Positions 12,283-21,823 of a stretch of DNA of 64,000 nucleotides are shown piece by piece. Numbering within the stretch: the stretch's first letter is position 1; the number at the start of each line of letters is the position of its first letter. A program made the translations under genes and the position numbers. Below the pieces are notes generated by a model, which made no database searches, was not told the origin of the DNA, and saw only the letters and a list, made by a program, of their open reading frames with translations. Source of the stretch: Candidatus Manganitrophus noduliformans (GTDB taxonomy: Bacteria > Nitrospirota > Nitrospiria > SBBL01 > Manganitrophaceae); the NCBI RefSeq assembly GCF_012184425.1, contig NZ_VTOW01000002.1, forward strand, positions 310,001-374,000, given 5' to 3'.

Positions 12283-12338
12283 GAATTTAGGTTGACTAGA
12301 ATTTAGCCCAGATTAACACACGTCCCGTTTCTTGTCAA
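12283..12338 (-). promoter_or_regulatory. Promoter and repeated operator candidate of the toxin-antitoxin pair
   Basis: Read on the minus strand, TTGACA (12,333-12,338) and TAATCT (12,310-12,315) are separated by exactly 17 bases, a near-consensus sigma-70 promoter. Between the -10 box and the antitoxin start, the 8-mer GAATTTAG (plus-strand reading) occurs twice, at 12,283-12,290 and 12,299-12,306, 16 bases apart. This is a plausible site for the antitoxin to repress its own operon. Confidence 0.7.
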
Positions 12339-12352
12339 CGCGCCGCGATGCG

Positions 12353-13060
12353 CTACGAAAGCGCCCCGATCCGTTTTCGGGATGCGACCGCAAACGGGGT
12401 GTGGAAGGTCGATCCGGTCGCTTTGGAGAACATCTCCTTCGCTTTCTTTCTCTCCCCCTTCTTCAGATAATATTGTCCCGCGTAATAATAAAGCGAGGAG
12501 CGGTCCCTGAAGAGAAGCTCTTCCTCCGGCACATTGAGCTTTCCCTCTTCGATCCAGCGGATGACCTTCTCCATGTCGGCCAAACCTTCTTCGAACTTTC
12601 CGAAGTAAGAGGGGACGCGGAGATAGGCGATCGCCCGGACGATGCGCACCTGCGGATCGTCCGGGTGCGCTTTAACGGCGTGATCGAGCTTCTCGATTCC
12701 TTCTTGAACCAACCTTTTCTTTTTAAATATTCGAAAGAAGCCTCCTTCCAAATCGCGGGCCTTCAACATCTCAATCGTTCCAAGATACGCCTCGCTCGCG
12801 GGGGTATTCAGATGCGCGTAAGCTTCCTCCGCCTTTTCTCTAGCGGCGGGGTCGTGTTTATAAACGGCGAGGAGAAAATAGGCATACGCCTTGTCTTCCT
12901 CTGAAAGACCCCGACCCAATTTCGGCCCGACCTGATCGCCGACCTCATCCGAAAGGGCCGCCTCGATCTGATCGACATAATGAGAGGCCAAGGCGATCCC
13001 GGTTTGTAAGCAGAAAGACAGGAGAATCCAGAGGCCGGTTTTGAAAATGATCTTGAACAC
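12353..13060 (-). CDS. Exported TPR-like protein
   Basis: 235 residues beginning with a GTG. A signal peptide (FKTGLWILLSFCLQTGIALAS, about residues 5-25) suggests a periplasmic location. The remainder is helical with tetratricopeptide-like periodicity, e.g. AYAYFLLAVYKHDPAAREKAEEAYAHL and SSLYYYAGQYYLKKGERKKAKEMFSKA near the C terminus. TPR proteins are protein-binding scaffolds; no partner is evident. It is probably monocistronic, with no related gene beside it. Confidence 0.7.
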   Translation of the reverse strand: MFKIIFKTGLWILLSFCLQTGIALASHYVDQIEAALSDEVGDQVGPKLGRGLSEEDKAYAYFLLAVYKHDPAAREKAEEAYAHLNTPASEAYLGTIEMLKARDLEGGFFRIFKKKRLVQEGIEKLDHAVKAHPDDPQVRIVRAIAYLRVPSYFGKFEEGLADMEKVIRWIEEGKLNVPEEELLFRDRSSLYYYAGQYYLKKGERKKAKEMFSKATGSTFHTPFAVASRKRIGALS

Positions 13061-13214
13061 GAGAGGGCTCCACTCCGGTAGACGGCTTCACGTTCCAGTG
13101 TAAACAAACGGACCGGGGAAAGGCAATCCCGGAGGAGCGGAAATTCAAGGGAAAATGCTCGGCAGGGCGGTTATGGAAAAAAGAGAAAACGATGGCCGGC
13201 GGGAGATTATCGAG

Positions 13215-13763
13215 TCAGGCCCATAACTCGTTCCGCTCGGAGAGGACCCAGGCCTCGCGCTGATTCTCGCCCGACGGCCACGATCGGCCTTGGTAGGGTT
13301 CCGAAGAGCCTTGGGGGATCTCCAGGCGATGCGTCTCGCCCCCTTTCTGAAAGAGAATTTCGGAAGAGGCCGGGGTGATCTGCGCGTCGACGATTTTCGA
13401 TCCGACCACCTTTTCCGTGATCTCGTTGACCCGGGCGACGTAATGCCGATAAAAGGCCTCCACGCCGGCGTCCGGATGCATCGCGATGAATTCCGCCGCG
13501 ACGACCTCCCCTTTCTCGCCGTCGATGAGGAGACAATCGCCCGCGTTCCAGACGGTCAGGATCAGCCATTCCTCAGGATACTGATCTGTTTCGGCCAACT
13601 TGAATCCCCAGAAGCCGGGCCCGCCCGCCCCATACAACCCGATGTTCGGAGACCATCCGAGGATCGTCCGGTGAAGAATCCGGTCGATCCCCTGCTCGCT
13701 TAATAACTTCGGGGCCGGCCCGTTGGGCGTCCCTTCACGACAGTCTAGAATATATCGCTTCAT
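13215..13763 (-). CDS. Conserved hypothetical protein
   Basis: About 182 residues (second Met chosen; the alternative start is at 13,769). No signal peptide or membrane segment. The sequence is mixed alpha/beta with aromatic-rich motifs (GWSPNIGLYGAGGPGFWGFKLAE, EEWLILTVWNAGDCLLIDGE). I do not recognise a domain. Codon use resembles the neighbouring chromosomal genes and the frame has no overlap problems, so it is probably expressed. Confidence 0.6.
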   Translation of the reverse strand: MKRYILDCREGTPNGPAPKLLSEQGIDRILHRTILGWSPNIGLYGAGGPGFWGFKLAETDQYPEEWLILTVWNAGDCLLIDGEKGEVVAAEFIAMHPDAGVEAFYRHYVARVNEITEKVVGSKIVDAQITPASSEILFQKGGETHRLEIPQGSSEPYQGRSWPSGENQREAWVLSERNELWA

Positions 13764-13953
13764 ATTCACCCCAGGTTTTCGAAGCGGCTTGTTAAACGCC
13801 GCTCCCCGATGTCGCGTTTCACGGATTGCGTCGATCTCAAAATTTTCTAATTACAATTATACCAGGAGAATATGGAATGGAGGCGGGTCGGCAGACTCGC
13901 GTCTCTTGACTTTTGTCTGTCGCTTTCGGTCTCGGCGTGAAAACAATCGATCG

Positions 13954-14559
13954 TCAGGCGGCTTCGCGCCGCGCCGTCCCTTGGCGCAGTTGAAGCGTCC
14001 ACGCGATCAGGGATTGGAGAAGCTCGCGGATAAAGTTGCGCGTCGCCTCATCCTTCAAGCGTCCCTGGCCGTCGATCTTCTCGTGCGCGCGGGCGACCAG
14101 CACCTCCGGCTGCAGGACGGCATAGGTCTCGGTGAAGAGGAAGGCCTGGCGGAGCGCGAGCTGTGCGCGCGCGGTCCCGGTCATCCCCGGGGTCGCCCCG
14201 ATGACGGCGGCCGGCTTGCCTTGCAGGACCGATCCGTCCGGCGGACGCGAGGCCCAATCGATGGCATTTTTGAGAACCCCCGGAATGCCGTAATTGTACT
14301 CGGGGGTGGCGATCAACAACGCGTCGGCCTCTCGAATCGCCGATTTCATCGCGACGACCGGCTCCGGATCACCCTTCGCTTCGACATCGGCGTTGAAAGG
14401 GGGAATCTCTCCAAGGCGTTCAAAGATCCGGATCTCCACCCCTTTCGGCGCCACTTCGACGGCGGCGCGCAGCAGGGCGCGGTTAAAAGAACCCTGCCGA
14501 AGGCTCCCGGCAAGGCCAAAAATTTTAAGCGATTGGGTGGGATCCGTTGCAATAGGCAT
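13954..14559 (-). CDS. NAD(P)H-dependent FMN reductase family protein
   Basis: 201-residue flavodoxin-like reductase of the group that includes chromate and quinone reductases (ChrR/YieF-like). The FMN phosphate loop GSLRQGSFNRALLRAA (about residues 18-33) and the signature PEYNYGIPGVLKNAIDWASRP (about 87-107) are both present. It would transfer two electrons from NAD(P)H to quinones, FMN or metal oxyanions in the cytoplasm. The start follows GGGAGG. The C-terminal tail (LRQGTARREAA) is not conserved in kind. Confidence 0.9.
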   Translation of the reverse strand: MPIATDPTQSLKIFGLAGSLRQGSFNRALLRAAVEVAPKGVEIRIFERLGEIPPFNADVEAKGDPEPVVAMKSAIREADALLIATPEYNYGIPGVLKNAIDWASRPPDGSVLQGKPAAVIGATPGMTGTARAQLALRQAFLFTETYAVLQPEVLVARAHEKIDGQGRLKDEATRNFIRELLQSLIAWTLQLRQGTARREAA

Positions 14560-14660
14560 GGCTTCCTCCCGATAGGTTCATCCATTCTGAAATTATTTTA
14601 CGATATTAAAACGGGGGGAGAAAATGACACGGATGGATGAGACCCATTCGGACGACCCGG

Positions 14661-15032
14661 TCAGGCGGACGCTTTTGGGTCCACCCCGGGGTTGATCCGC
14701 TCAAGATGCTTCACATATGCATAGAGCTTGGGCCTTTCCACTTCCATGTTCTCAAAGCGGATACCGACCGCATAGTGGGCTCCGTCCGGAAGGGGGGTGA
14801 CCCAGGCCACTTCGCCCGCCACCGATTCGGTGATCGTCTCGGACCGATCTCCGGTCAGAACAAGATGGATCACCACGAGATCTCCTTGCTGGTATGCTTC
14901 CTCGGTGTAGATTCCGACGCCGTGCGTGGAGATATCCCGGACCAAGACCGACTTCTCCCTTCCCATCCCTTCGAGCGTCAGGCGGGCGATGGAAACAAGC
15001 GGAATTCTGGGGGACTTTCTTCGATCCTGCAT
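14661..15032 (-). CDS. PilZ-domain protein
   Basis: 123 residues starting at the ATG at 15,032, just before the cyclic-di-GMP motif. The PilZ signature is complete: RRKSPR near residues 4-9, then DISTHGVG about 30 residues later (D/N-x-S-x-x-G). Such stand-alone PilZ proteins sense cyclic-di-GMP and alter motility, secretion or envelope functions through a partner. It is transcribed away from the large hybrid kinase, from a shared intergenic region. The TTG further upstream (15,074) looks less likely. Confidence 0.85.
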   Translation of the reverse strand: MQDRRKSPRIPLVSIARLTLEGMGREKSVLVRDISTHGVGIYTEEAYQQGDLVVIHLVLTGDRSETITESVAGEVAWVTPLPDGAHYAVGIRFENMEVERPKLYAYVKHLERINPGVDPKASA

Positions 15033-15193
15033 AAACCCTCTGGCAAAAGGTATCAGAGAATTTCCATCCGTCAATCAAGAATGCTTACTACGGGAAGCGG
15101 AAAATGGAGAGGAAAGGCCGAACGGCGCGATATCGGCTCTTGGAAAATACGCGCGTCCGTTCGCGCCGCGACGATTACTCGCGACTATTACTA

Positions 15194-15223
15194 TTGACAT
15201 ATTTTTTAGAATTGTGATAGCGT
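15194..15223 (+). promoter_or_regulatory. Possible promoter of the hybrid kinase gene
   Basis: A perfect -35 hexamer TTGACA (15,194-15,199) lies in an AT-rich patch, with a poor -10 candidate (GTGATAGCG, about 17-18 bases on). It is the best promoter-like site in the roughly 290-base gap before the kinase. The -10 is weak, so an activator or another sigma factor may be needed. Confidence 0.35.
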
Positions 15224-15362
15224 TCCCTCCATAAAAGCCTCTAATAAGTCACAGTCGGTATAGCTCAGGGAAAAACACGATGTTGGACGGGCCGGACGAT
15301 CTCAGTCGCTCCCCTTTGTGCAACCCGGGGATATATCGAAAACCGGCTGTAAGGAGCAAGGG

Positions 15363-18300
15363 ATGAAAGAACCTGAGATCCCCCCGGATGAGGAGCAGAG
15401 ACTCGCATCGCTTCGAAGCCTGCAGATTCTCGACACCCCCCGCGAAGAGCGGTTCGACCGAATCACCCGGATGGCCGCGCGGCTTTTCGACGTTCCGATC
15501 GCCCTCGTCACACTCGTTGATGCAAGCAGGCAATGGTTCAAATCGACTCAGGGGCTCACCCTCTCCGAAACCCAACGCTCCATCTCCTTCTGCGGTCACA
15601 CGATCCTCGGCCGCGACATCTTCGTGGTCCCTGATTCCAAAGAAGACCCCCGCTTCTCCGATAACCCCCTGGTGACCGGCCCCCCCTTTCTTCGATTTTA
15701 TGCCGGCTGTCCCCTTTCAGGGCCCGACGGCCGCAACCTCGGCACCCTCTGCATCATCGACAACCGGCCGCGGCAGATGACCGAGGCCGATCTGAAAGCG
15801 TTGAAAGATCTCGCCGACCTTGTGCAAGATGAGCTGAGCAATCTGACGCTCAGCCGGACCAACGCCCTTCTCTCCGCGCTCCAGAAGGAAAACGGCGAAC
15901 GCAAGCGGGTGGAGGAGGCGCTGCAGCGGTTCCAGTTCTCCATGGAGCATGCGCCGGACGCGGTCTTCTTTATGACCCGCGAAGCCGGCTTCTCTTATGT
16001 GAATGAACAGGCCTGCCGCTCGCTCGGCTACACGCGTGATGAGCTGTTGAATCTGAAACTCTGGGACATCGATCCGATCTACCCCAAAGAAAGATGGGAG
16101 CAGGTGTGGGCGCAACTCCTGGAAGATAAAACCGATTCGGTCCACCTTGAAACCTTGCATCGCCGAAAGGACGGCCTCGTCTTTCCGGTGGAGGTTTCCG
16201 CGGAGCACCTCTGGCTCGGCAATGATGAATTTCATGTCGCTTTCGTCCGCGACATCAGCGAACGAAAACGGGCCGAGGAGGCGTTGAGAGAAGCCGAAGC
16301 GCGCGTCCGGCTCGCGCTCCAGGCGGGGCGGATCGGCACCTGGGATTGGAACATGGAGACCGGCAAAATTGTCTGGTCCCGCGGCCACGAGGAGTTATGG
16401 GGCATGGCGCCCGGCGCTTTCAAGGGCACCTACAAGGATTTCGAGGGACGGATCCATCCGGAAGACCGGGAGGGGGTGGAGCGCGCCCTGGCGCTTGCCA
16501 TTGTCGAGCGACGCACCCTCCGGGACAAATTTCGGATCGTTTGGCCGGACGGGAGCATCCATTGGATTGCCGCTCAAGGAGAGCCCTTCTTCGACGAGGA
16601 GGGAAAGCCGGTGCGGATGATCGGCGTGGTCAGAGACATCACCGAGCAACAGCGGGCCGAGGATGAGGTCGTCTTGCTTCAGACGATTCTCCTCGCGGTC
16701 GGCGAATCGCCGACGCTTCCCGCCGCGCTTTATGTCGCGATGGAGAAAATCTGCGAGGCGACCGGATGGGAGATCGGGCAGGCCTGGATACCGCAACCCG
16801 ATGGGAAAACCCTCGCTTGCAGTCCGACATGGTATCGCCGGGAAGGCTGTTTCGAAAAACTCAGATGGATGAGCAGAGAGATGACCCTTCTCCCCGGAGA
16901 GGGGCTTCCGGGAATCGCCTTCTCAACAAAGCAGCCGGTCTGGGTGCAGGATTTATCGCAGGCGGAGAACTGCTCCCGCGCGCCGGCGGCGACCGAGGCG
17001 GGACTCAAATCCGGATTTGCCGTTCCCGTCCTGGCCGCGGATCAAGTGGTGGCCGTGCTGGAGTGGTATATCTCGGAATCGCGCAGAGAAGATGAGCGGT
17101 TGATCCGGCTGGTCTCCGCGCTCGCCTCCCAATTGGGAGTGGTGGTCGGACGAAAACGATCGGAAGAAGCGCTGTCGGCGGAAAAAAATCGGTTGGCGGT
17201 GACCCTTCGCTCCATCGGCGACGGCGTCATCGCGACCGACACGGAGGGAAAGATCGTCTTGATGAACAAGGTCGCCGAAGGCCTCACCGGAACGAATCAG
17301 GAAGAGGCCCTCGGCCGGCCGCTCAATGAAATTTTCTCCATCAGCGACGAGAGAACCCGACAGGCCCTGGAGAATCCCGTCACCCGGGTCCTCCAGACAG
17401 GCCGCACAGTGACGCCGGCGAATCCGACCGTATTGATCTCGCGAGACGGATCGGAGCGGATCATCTCCGACAGCGCCGCTCCGATCCGGGATCAGAAAGG
17501 AGAGATCATCGGAACGATTCTGGTCTTCCGGAATATCACCGATGAGAAAAAAAGGGAGGAGGATCTCCTCCGGATGAGCAAGCTGGAAGCGGTCGGCCTT
17601 CTCGCAGGCGGCATCGCTCACGACTTCAACAACATCGTGACCGCCATTTTGGGGAATCTCTCCCTGATCAAAACGGAGCTCGGCCCCGCCCATCGCTTCT
17701 ATCGGCACCTGGAAGACGCCGAAACCGCCTCTCTGAGGGCGCGCGACCTCTCCCATCAGCTGCTGACCTTTTCCAAAGGAGGGGCCCCGATCAAGAAGAC
17801 GCTCCGGATCAACCATCTGCTTGAGCATTCGATCCAGTTTGCGCTGCGGGGATCGAATGTGCACCCGGCGTTTTACATTTCAGATGCGCTCTGGCCGGTC
17901 GATATCGATGAGGGACAGATCAGTCAGGTCCTCCATAACCTCGTCATCAACGCGCAGCAGGCGATGCCGGAAGGGGGAACCCTCCAGGTCCGGGCCGAAA
18001 ACTATATCGCAACCGGGACCGAGAAGCGGCTCCCGATCCCGGCCGGACGGTACATTCACCTCTCGGTCCGAGACTTCGGGATCGGCATCAAAAAAGCGCA
18101 TCTCGACAAAATCTTCGATCCTTATTTCACCACGAAGCAGAAAGGGAGCGGCTTCGGCCTCTCCACCTCCTATTCGATCGTCAAAAAACATGACGGCCAT
18201 ATGACCGTCGACTCCGAACTGGGGAAGGGATCGACCTTTTCGATTTACCTGCCGGCTTCGTCAAAAGAAATCGAGCCGCCGGCGACGACCGAAGCGCCGC

Positions 18301-18695
18301 TTCGCGGCAAAGGGAAAATCTTGGTCATGGACGATGAGAAATCGGTCCGGCGCGTGCTGGGGGAGATGCTCCGTTTCCTCGGATATGAGGTCGGTTTCGC
18401 CGAAGACGGAAGCGGGGCGATCGCGCGCTACGGAGAAGCGAAGGGGGCGGCCCGGCCGTTCGACTTGATCATCATGGATTTAACGATCCCGGGAGAGATC
18501 GGAGGGAAAGAGGCCCTTCAGAAGCTGCTTGCGGTCGATCCCGACGTCAAGGCGATTGTCTCCAGCGGCTACTCCAACGACCCGATCATGGCCGATTACG
18601 CCCAATACGGCTTCAAGGGGGTGATGGCGAAACCGTATAAACTGGAAGACTTGAGCAAAATCCTCCATAAGGTCATGACGGATAAGGGGAGATGA
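15363..18695 (+). CDS. Hybrid sensor histidine kinase / response regulator (GAF-PAS-PAS-GAF-PAS-HisKA-HATPase-REC)
   Basis: 1110 residues, with no membrane segment, so a cytoplasmic multi-sensor kinase. An N-terminal GAF domain (about residues 20-160, ILDTPREERFDRITRMAARLF...) is followed by two PAS domains (about 185-305 and 310-430, each ending in a PAC-like FVRDISERKRAEE or VVRDITEQQRAED). Then come a second GAF (about 440-590) and a third PAS (about 605-730). The kinase core has phospho-acceptor H753 in GGIAHDFNN, and ATP-lid motifs DFGIGI and GSGFGLSTSYSIVKKHDG. A C-terminal receiver has D1039 in IIMDLTIPG. The start at 15,363 has AAGGAG six bases upstream. No cognate output regulator is adjacent. 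Confidence 0.93.
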   Translation: MKEPEIPPDEEQRLASLRSLQILDTPREERFDRITRMAARLFDVPIALVTLVDASRQWFKSTQGLTLSETQRSISFCGHTILGRDIFVVPDSKEDPRFSDNPLVTGPPFLRFYAGCPLSGPDGRNLGTLCIIDNRPRQMTEADLKALKDLADLVQDELSNLTLSRTNALLSALQKENGERKRVEEALQRFQFSMEHAPDAVFFMTREAGFSYVNEQACRSLGYTRDELLNLKLWDIDPIYPKERWEQVWAQLLEDKTDSVHLETLHRRKDGLVFPVEVSAEHLWLGNDEFHVAFVRDISERKRAEEALREAEARVRLALQAGRIGTWDWNMETGKIVWSRGHEELWGMAPGAFKGTYKDFEGRIHPEDREGVERALALAIVERRTLRDKFRIVWPDGSIHWIAAQGEPFFDEEGKPVRMIGVVRDITEQQRAEDEVVLLQTILLAVGESPTLPAALYVAMEKICEATGWEIGQAWIPQPDGKTLACSPTWYRREGCFEKLRWMSREMTLLPGEGLPGIAFSTKQPVWVQDLSQAENCSRAPAATEAGLKSGFAVPVLAADQVVAVLEWYISESRREDERLIRLVSALASQLGVVVGRKRSEEALSAEKNRLAVTLRSIGDGVIATDTEGKIVLMNKVAEGLTGTNQEEALGRPLNEIFSISDERTRQALENPVTRVLQTGRTVTPANPTVLISRDGSERIISDSAAPIRDQKGEIIGTILVFRNITDEKKREEDLLRMSKLEAVGLLAGGIAHDFNNIVTAILGNLSLIKTELGPAHRFYRHLEDAETASLRARDLSHQLLTFSKGGAPIKKTLRINHLLEHSIQFALRGSNVHPAFYISDALWPVDIDEGQISQVLHNLVINAQQAMPEGGTLQVRAENYIATGTEKRLPIPAGRYIHLSVRDFGIGIKKAHLDKIFDPYFTTKQKGSGFGLSTSYSIVKKHDGHMTVDSELGKGSTFSIYLPASSKEIEPPATTEAPLRGKGKILVMDDEKSVRRVLGEMLRFLGYEVGFAEDGSGAIARYGEAKGAARPFDLIIMDLTIPGEIGGKEALQKLLAVDPDVKAIVSSGYSNDPIMADYAQYGFKGVMAKPYKLEDLSKILHKVMTDKGR

Positions 18696-18781
18696 GAGAC
18701 GACACGCCGGACGGCCGCCTCGGGAATCCGGTGTTTTCCGGTCCTTCTTCGGCCGGATGAATGAAATAGATCGAACTCCTC

Positions 18782-18811
18782 TTGACTCCGCCGTTTGTTT
18801 TGTATACAAAA
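18782..18811 (+). promoter_or_regulatory. treY promoter with palindromic operator candidate
   Basis: TTGACT (18,782-18,787) could serve as -35. A perfect 14-bp palindrome TTTTGTATACAAAA (18,798-18,811) covers the -10 region, giving TATACA at 15-base or TACAAA at 17-base spacing. A palindrome over the -10 box is the typical position for a dimeric repressor. It lies 45 bases before the treY start. Confidence 0.5.
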
Positions 18812-18856
18812 TGATAGATCATTCCCAATCGTCTTAGAAGAGGGTCGTCTATCAGA

Positions 18857-21814
18857 ATGACGTTTACTCCACCTTTTACGGAAAAAACGCATCTTCTTCC
18901 TCTTTCCACCTACCGGCTTCAGCTTAATTCGTCTTTCGGATTCTCGGACGCCCGGCGCGTCCTTCCCGCCCTGCACACCCTCGGCATCACCGACTGCTAC
19001 GTCTCCTCTTATCTCAAAGCGGTTCAAGGAAGCCTGCACGGCTACGATATCGTCGATCCGGCCGCGCTGAATCCGGAGCTGGGGACGGAGGAAGAATACC
19101 GCTCCTTTATCGAAGCGCTGCGATCGCACGGCATGGGCCAGATCCTGGATGTCGTCGCCAATCACATGGGAATCGGGAAATCGTGCAATCCGTGGTGGAT
19201 GGATCTGCTCGAGAACGGACCGAGCTCTCACTACTCCTCTTTCTTCGATATCGACTGGCGGCCGGTCAAACCGGAATTGGAGAACAAAGTTCTCCTCCCG
19301 ATATTGGGCGATCTGTACGGCACCGTCTTGGAGAACCGGGAGATCAAGCTGGTTTACGAAGAGGGGGGCTTTTTCGTCACCTATTACGATCACACCCTCC
19401 CGATCGCCCCCCGCTCCTCGGTCCAAATCTTATCGCATCGTCTCGAATCCCTCCTCGGGGAGGAGAGGGGAGCCGACCCTCACTTCCAGGAGCTGCAAAG
19501 CATCATCACCGCTTTGAGTTATCTCCCCTCGCGAAGCGAGCAAGAGGCGCAACGGGTGATCGAGCGCTATCGGGAAAAAGAGGTCATCAAAAAGCGAATC
19601 GCCGTTCTGGTGAAGGAGAGTCCGGCGGTCGCCGCCTTTTTGGAAGAGAATCTTCGGCAGTTCAACGGAACGCGCGGCGACCCGAAGAGCTTCGACCTGC
19701 TCGACCGCCTCCTCGCCGACCAGGCGTACCGGCTCGCCTACTGGCGCGTCGCCGCCGAGGAGATCAACTACCGCCGCTTCTTCGATATCAACGAGCTGGC
19801 GGCGATCCGGATGGAAAACCCGATCGTCTTCGACAAAGTCCACGCGCTGATCTTCCGGCTGTTGCAAGAGGGGGCGGTCACCGGTCTTCGGATCGATCAT
19901 GTCGACGGCCTCTATGACCCCGGAGATTACCTGAGAAAGCTGCAGGAATGGGCCCGCGCAAACCTGCCCTCTTCAGAATCCCGCGAGCGGCCCCTCTACC
20001 TGGTCGTGGAGAAAATCCTCAACCCGGGAGAGTCCCTCCCCGAAGAGTGGCCCGTGGAAGGAACCACCGGCTATGATTTTCTCAATTTGGTGAACGGCCT
20101 CTTCGTCGACCGCGACAACGAGCGCTCCTTCGACTACTTCTACGGCCGGTTCACCGGCGGGCGGATCTCCTTCGAAGACCTCGTTTACGAGAAAAAAAAG
20201 CTGATGATGGAAGTGTCGATGGCGAGCGAGATCAATGTCCTCGGACATCAGTTGAATCTCCTTTCCGAAAAAAACCGCCGCTCCCGCGACTTCACTCTCA
20301 ACAGCCTCACCCATGCGATCCGGGAAATCATCGCCTGCTTTCCCGTCTACCGGACCTATGTCACCGACCCGGAGCAGACGGCCGACCGGGACCGGGCCTA
20401 TTTGAACCTGGCGGTGGCGCGGGCCAAACGGAGAAATCCCGCCGTCACCGAATTGGTCTTCGATTTTGTCAGAGACCTGCTCCTGATGAAATACCCGGCC
20501 GATTGCTCCGAAGAAGACCGGCAGGCGCATCGCCGGTTCGTGATGAAGTTCCAACAGACGACCAGCCCGGTGATGGCGAAGGGGATGGAGGACACCGCTT
20601 TCTACATCTACCATCGGCTGATCTCCTTGAATGAAGTCGGCGGGCATCCGGGGCAATTCGGAATCGACACGAAGACATTCCATCAATGGATGCGGGAGCG
20701 GCAGGCGCGCCAGCCGCATGCGCTTTCGGCGACCGCCACGCACGACACGAAACGGGGCGAAGATGTCCGGGCGCGAATCAATTCCCTCTCGGAAATTCCG
20801 CGGGCGTGGCAGCGCGCCGTGACGAGCTGGAGCGGGTGGAACCAGTCAAAGAAACAATTTATCGAAGGGAAGCCCGCGCCCGATCCGAACGACGAATATC
20901 TTCTCTATCAAACGCTCCTCGGGGCATGGCCGTTCGAAACCGACCCGACGGCCGACGACGGAACATTCCGCCGGCGGATTCAATCTTACATGATCAAGGC
21001 CATTCGTGAAGCGAAGGTCCACACCAGCTGGATCAATCCCAACCGAACGTATGAAGAGGCGGTCGAGGCGTTCATCCAGGCGCTGCTGGAACGAACGGGG
21101 TCAAATCGTTTTTTGGAGCTCTTCCTCCCCTTTCAGGAGAGGATCGCGCAATACGGCGTCTCCAACGCCCTCTCCCAATTGGTGATCAAGATCGCGGCCC
21201 CCGGGGTTCCCGATTTTTACCAGGGAACCGAGCTTTGGGACTTCAACCTGGTCGATCCCGACAACCGCCGCCCCGTGGATCACCGGCGCCGCGCCGCGCT
21301 GTTGGAAGCGTTGTCGCAGGCGGAAACCGGCGGGCGCGACATCCTGATTCAGGATCTGGTGAAAAACCGCGCCGACGGACGGATCAAGCTCTTCGTCACA
21401 CGGACCGGCCTCCAGTTCCGAAAGGCAAACGCCGCGCTTTTTCAAGAGGGGGATTACCTGCCGCTGCAAGGATACGGGGAGAAACGAAAACATTCGATCG
21501 CCTTCGCCCGGAGGGCGAACGGGGAGGAGGTGATCGCCGTCGTCCCGCGCCTCGTGGCCCGTCTCCTCCGCGAAGCGCCCGCGCTGCCGATCGGGAAAGC
21601 GGTTTGGGAAGAAACCGGGCTTGTTCTTTCCCCGGGAAGCGAGCGCTACGGCTACCAAAACATTTTTACGGGAGAGATCCTCCATCCGACCCTCTCGGAG
21701 GGCCGGCCGCTCCTTCCGCTGGCGCAGATTTTCAGCACCTTTCCGGTCGCCCTCCTCAAGCGGATCAAGACGAAGGAGAAAAGAGATTTTATCAACAGCC
21801 ATCCTGAGCCGTAG
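18857..21814 (+). CDS. treY: Malto-oligosyltrehalose synthase (TreY)
   Basis: 985-residue GH13-family intramolecular transglucosylase. It turns the reducing-end alpha-1,4 bond of maltodextrins into a trehalose-type alpha,alpha-1,1 bond. Evidence is the STYRLQLNSSFGF start, the GSLHGYDIVDP and DVVANHMGIG region-I motifs, the nucleophile D347 (LRIDHVDGL), the acid E385 (VVEKIL) and D630 (ATHDTKRGEDVRAR). The length is a little above the usual 700-950 residues. Its partner TreZ, which frees trehalose, and the debranching enzyme TreX are not in the window. Trehalose would serve as compatible solute. Confidence 0.95.
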   Translation: MTFTPPFTEKTHLLPLSTYRLQLNSSFGFSDARRVLPALHTLGITDCYVSSYLKAVQGSLHGYDIVDPAALNPELGTEEEYRSFIEALRSHGMGQILDVVANHMGIGKSCNPWWMDLLENGPSSHYSSFFDIDWRPVKPELENKVLLPILGDLYGTVLENREIKLVYEEGGFFVTYYDHTLPIAPRSSVQILSHRLESLLGEERGADPHFQELQSIITALSYLPSRSEQEAQRVIERYREKEVIKKRIAVLVKESPAVAAFLEENLRQFNGTRGDPKSFDLLDRLLADQAYRLAYWRVAAEEINYRRFFDINELAAIRMENPIVFDKVHALIFRLLQEGAVTGLRIDHVDGLYDPGDYLRKLQEWARANLPSSESRERPLYLVVEKILNPGESLPEEWPVEGTTGYDFLNLVNGLFVDRDNERSFDYFYGRFTGGRISFEDLVYEKKKLMMEVSMASEINVLGHQLNLLSEKNRRSRDFTLNSLTHAIREIIACFPVYRTYVTDPEQTADRDRAYLNLAVARAKRRNPAVTELVFDFVRDLLLMKYPADCSEEDRQAHRRFVMKFQQTTSPVMAKGMEDTAFYIYHRLISLNEVGGHPGQFGIDTKTFHQWMRERQARQPHALSATATHDTKRGEDVRARINSLSEIPRAWQRAVTSWSGWNQSKKQFIEGKPAPDPNDEYLLYQTLLGAWPFETDPTADDGTFRRRIQSYMIKAIREAKVHTSWINPNRTYEEAVEAFIQALLERTGSNRFLELFLPFQERIAQYGVSNALSQLVIKIAAPGVPDFYQGTELWDFNLVDPDNRRPVDHRRRAALLEALSQAETGGRDILIQDLVKNRADGRIKLFVTRTGLQFRKANAALFQEGDYLPLQGYGEKRKHSIAFARRANGEEVIAVVPRLVARLLREAPALPIGKAVWEETGLVLSPGSERYGYQNIFTGEILHPTLSEGRPLLPLAQIFSTFPVALLKRIKTKEKRDFINSHPEP

Positions 21815-21823
21815 GAGACAACG

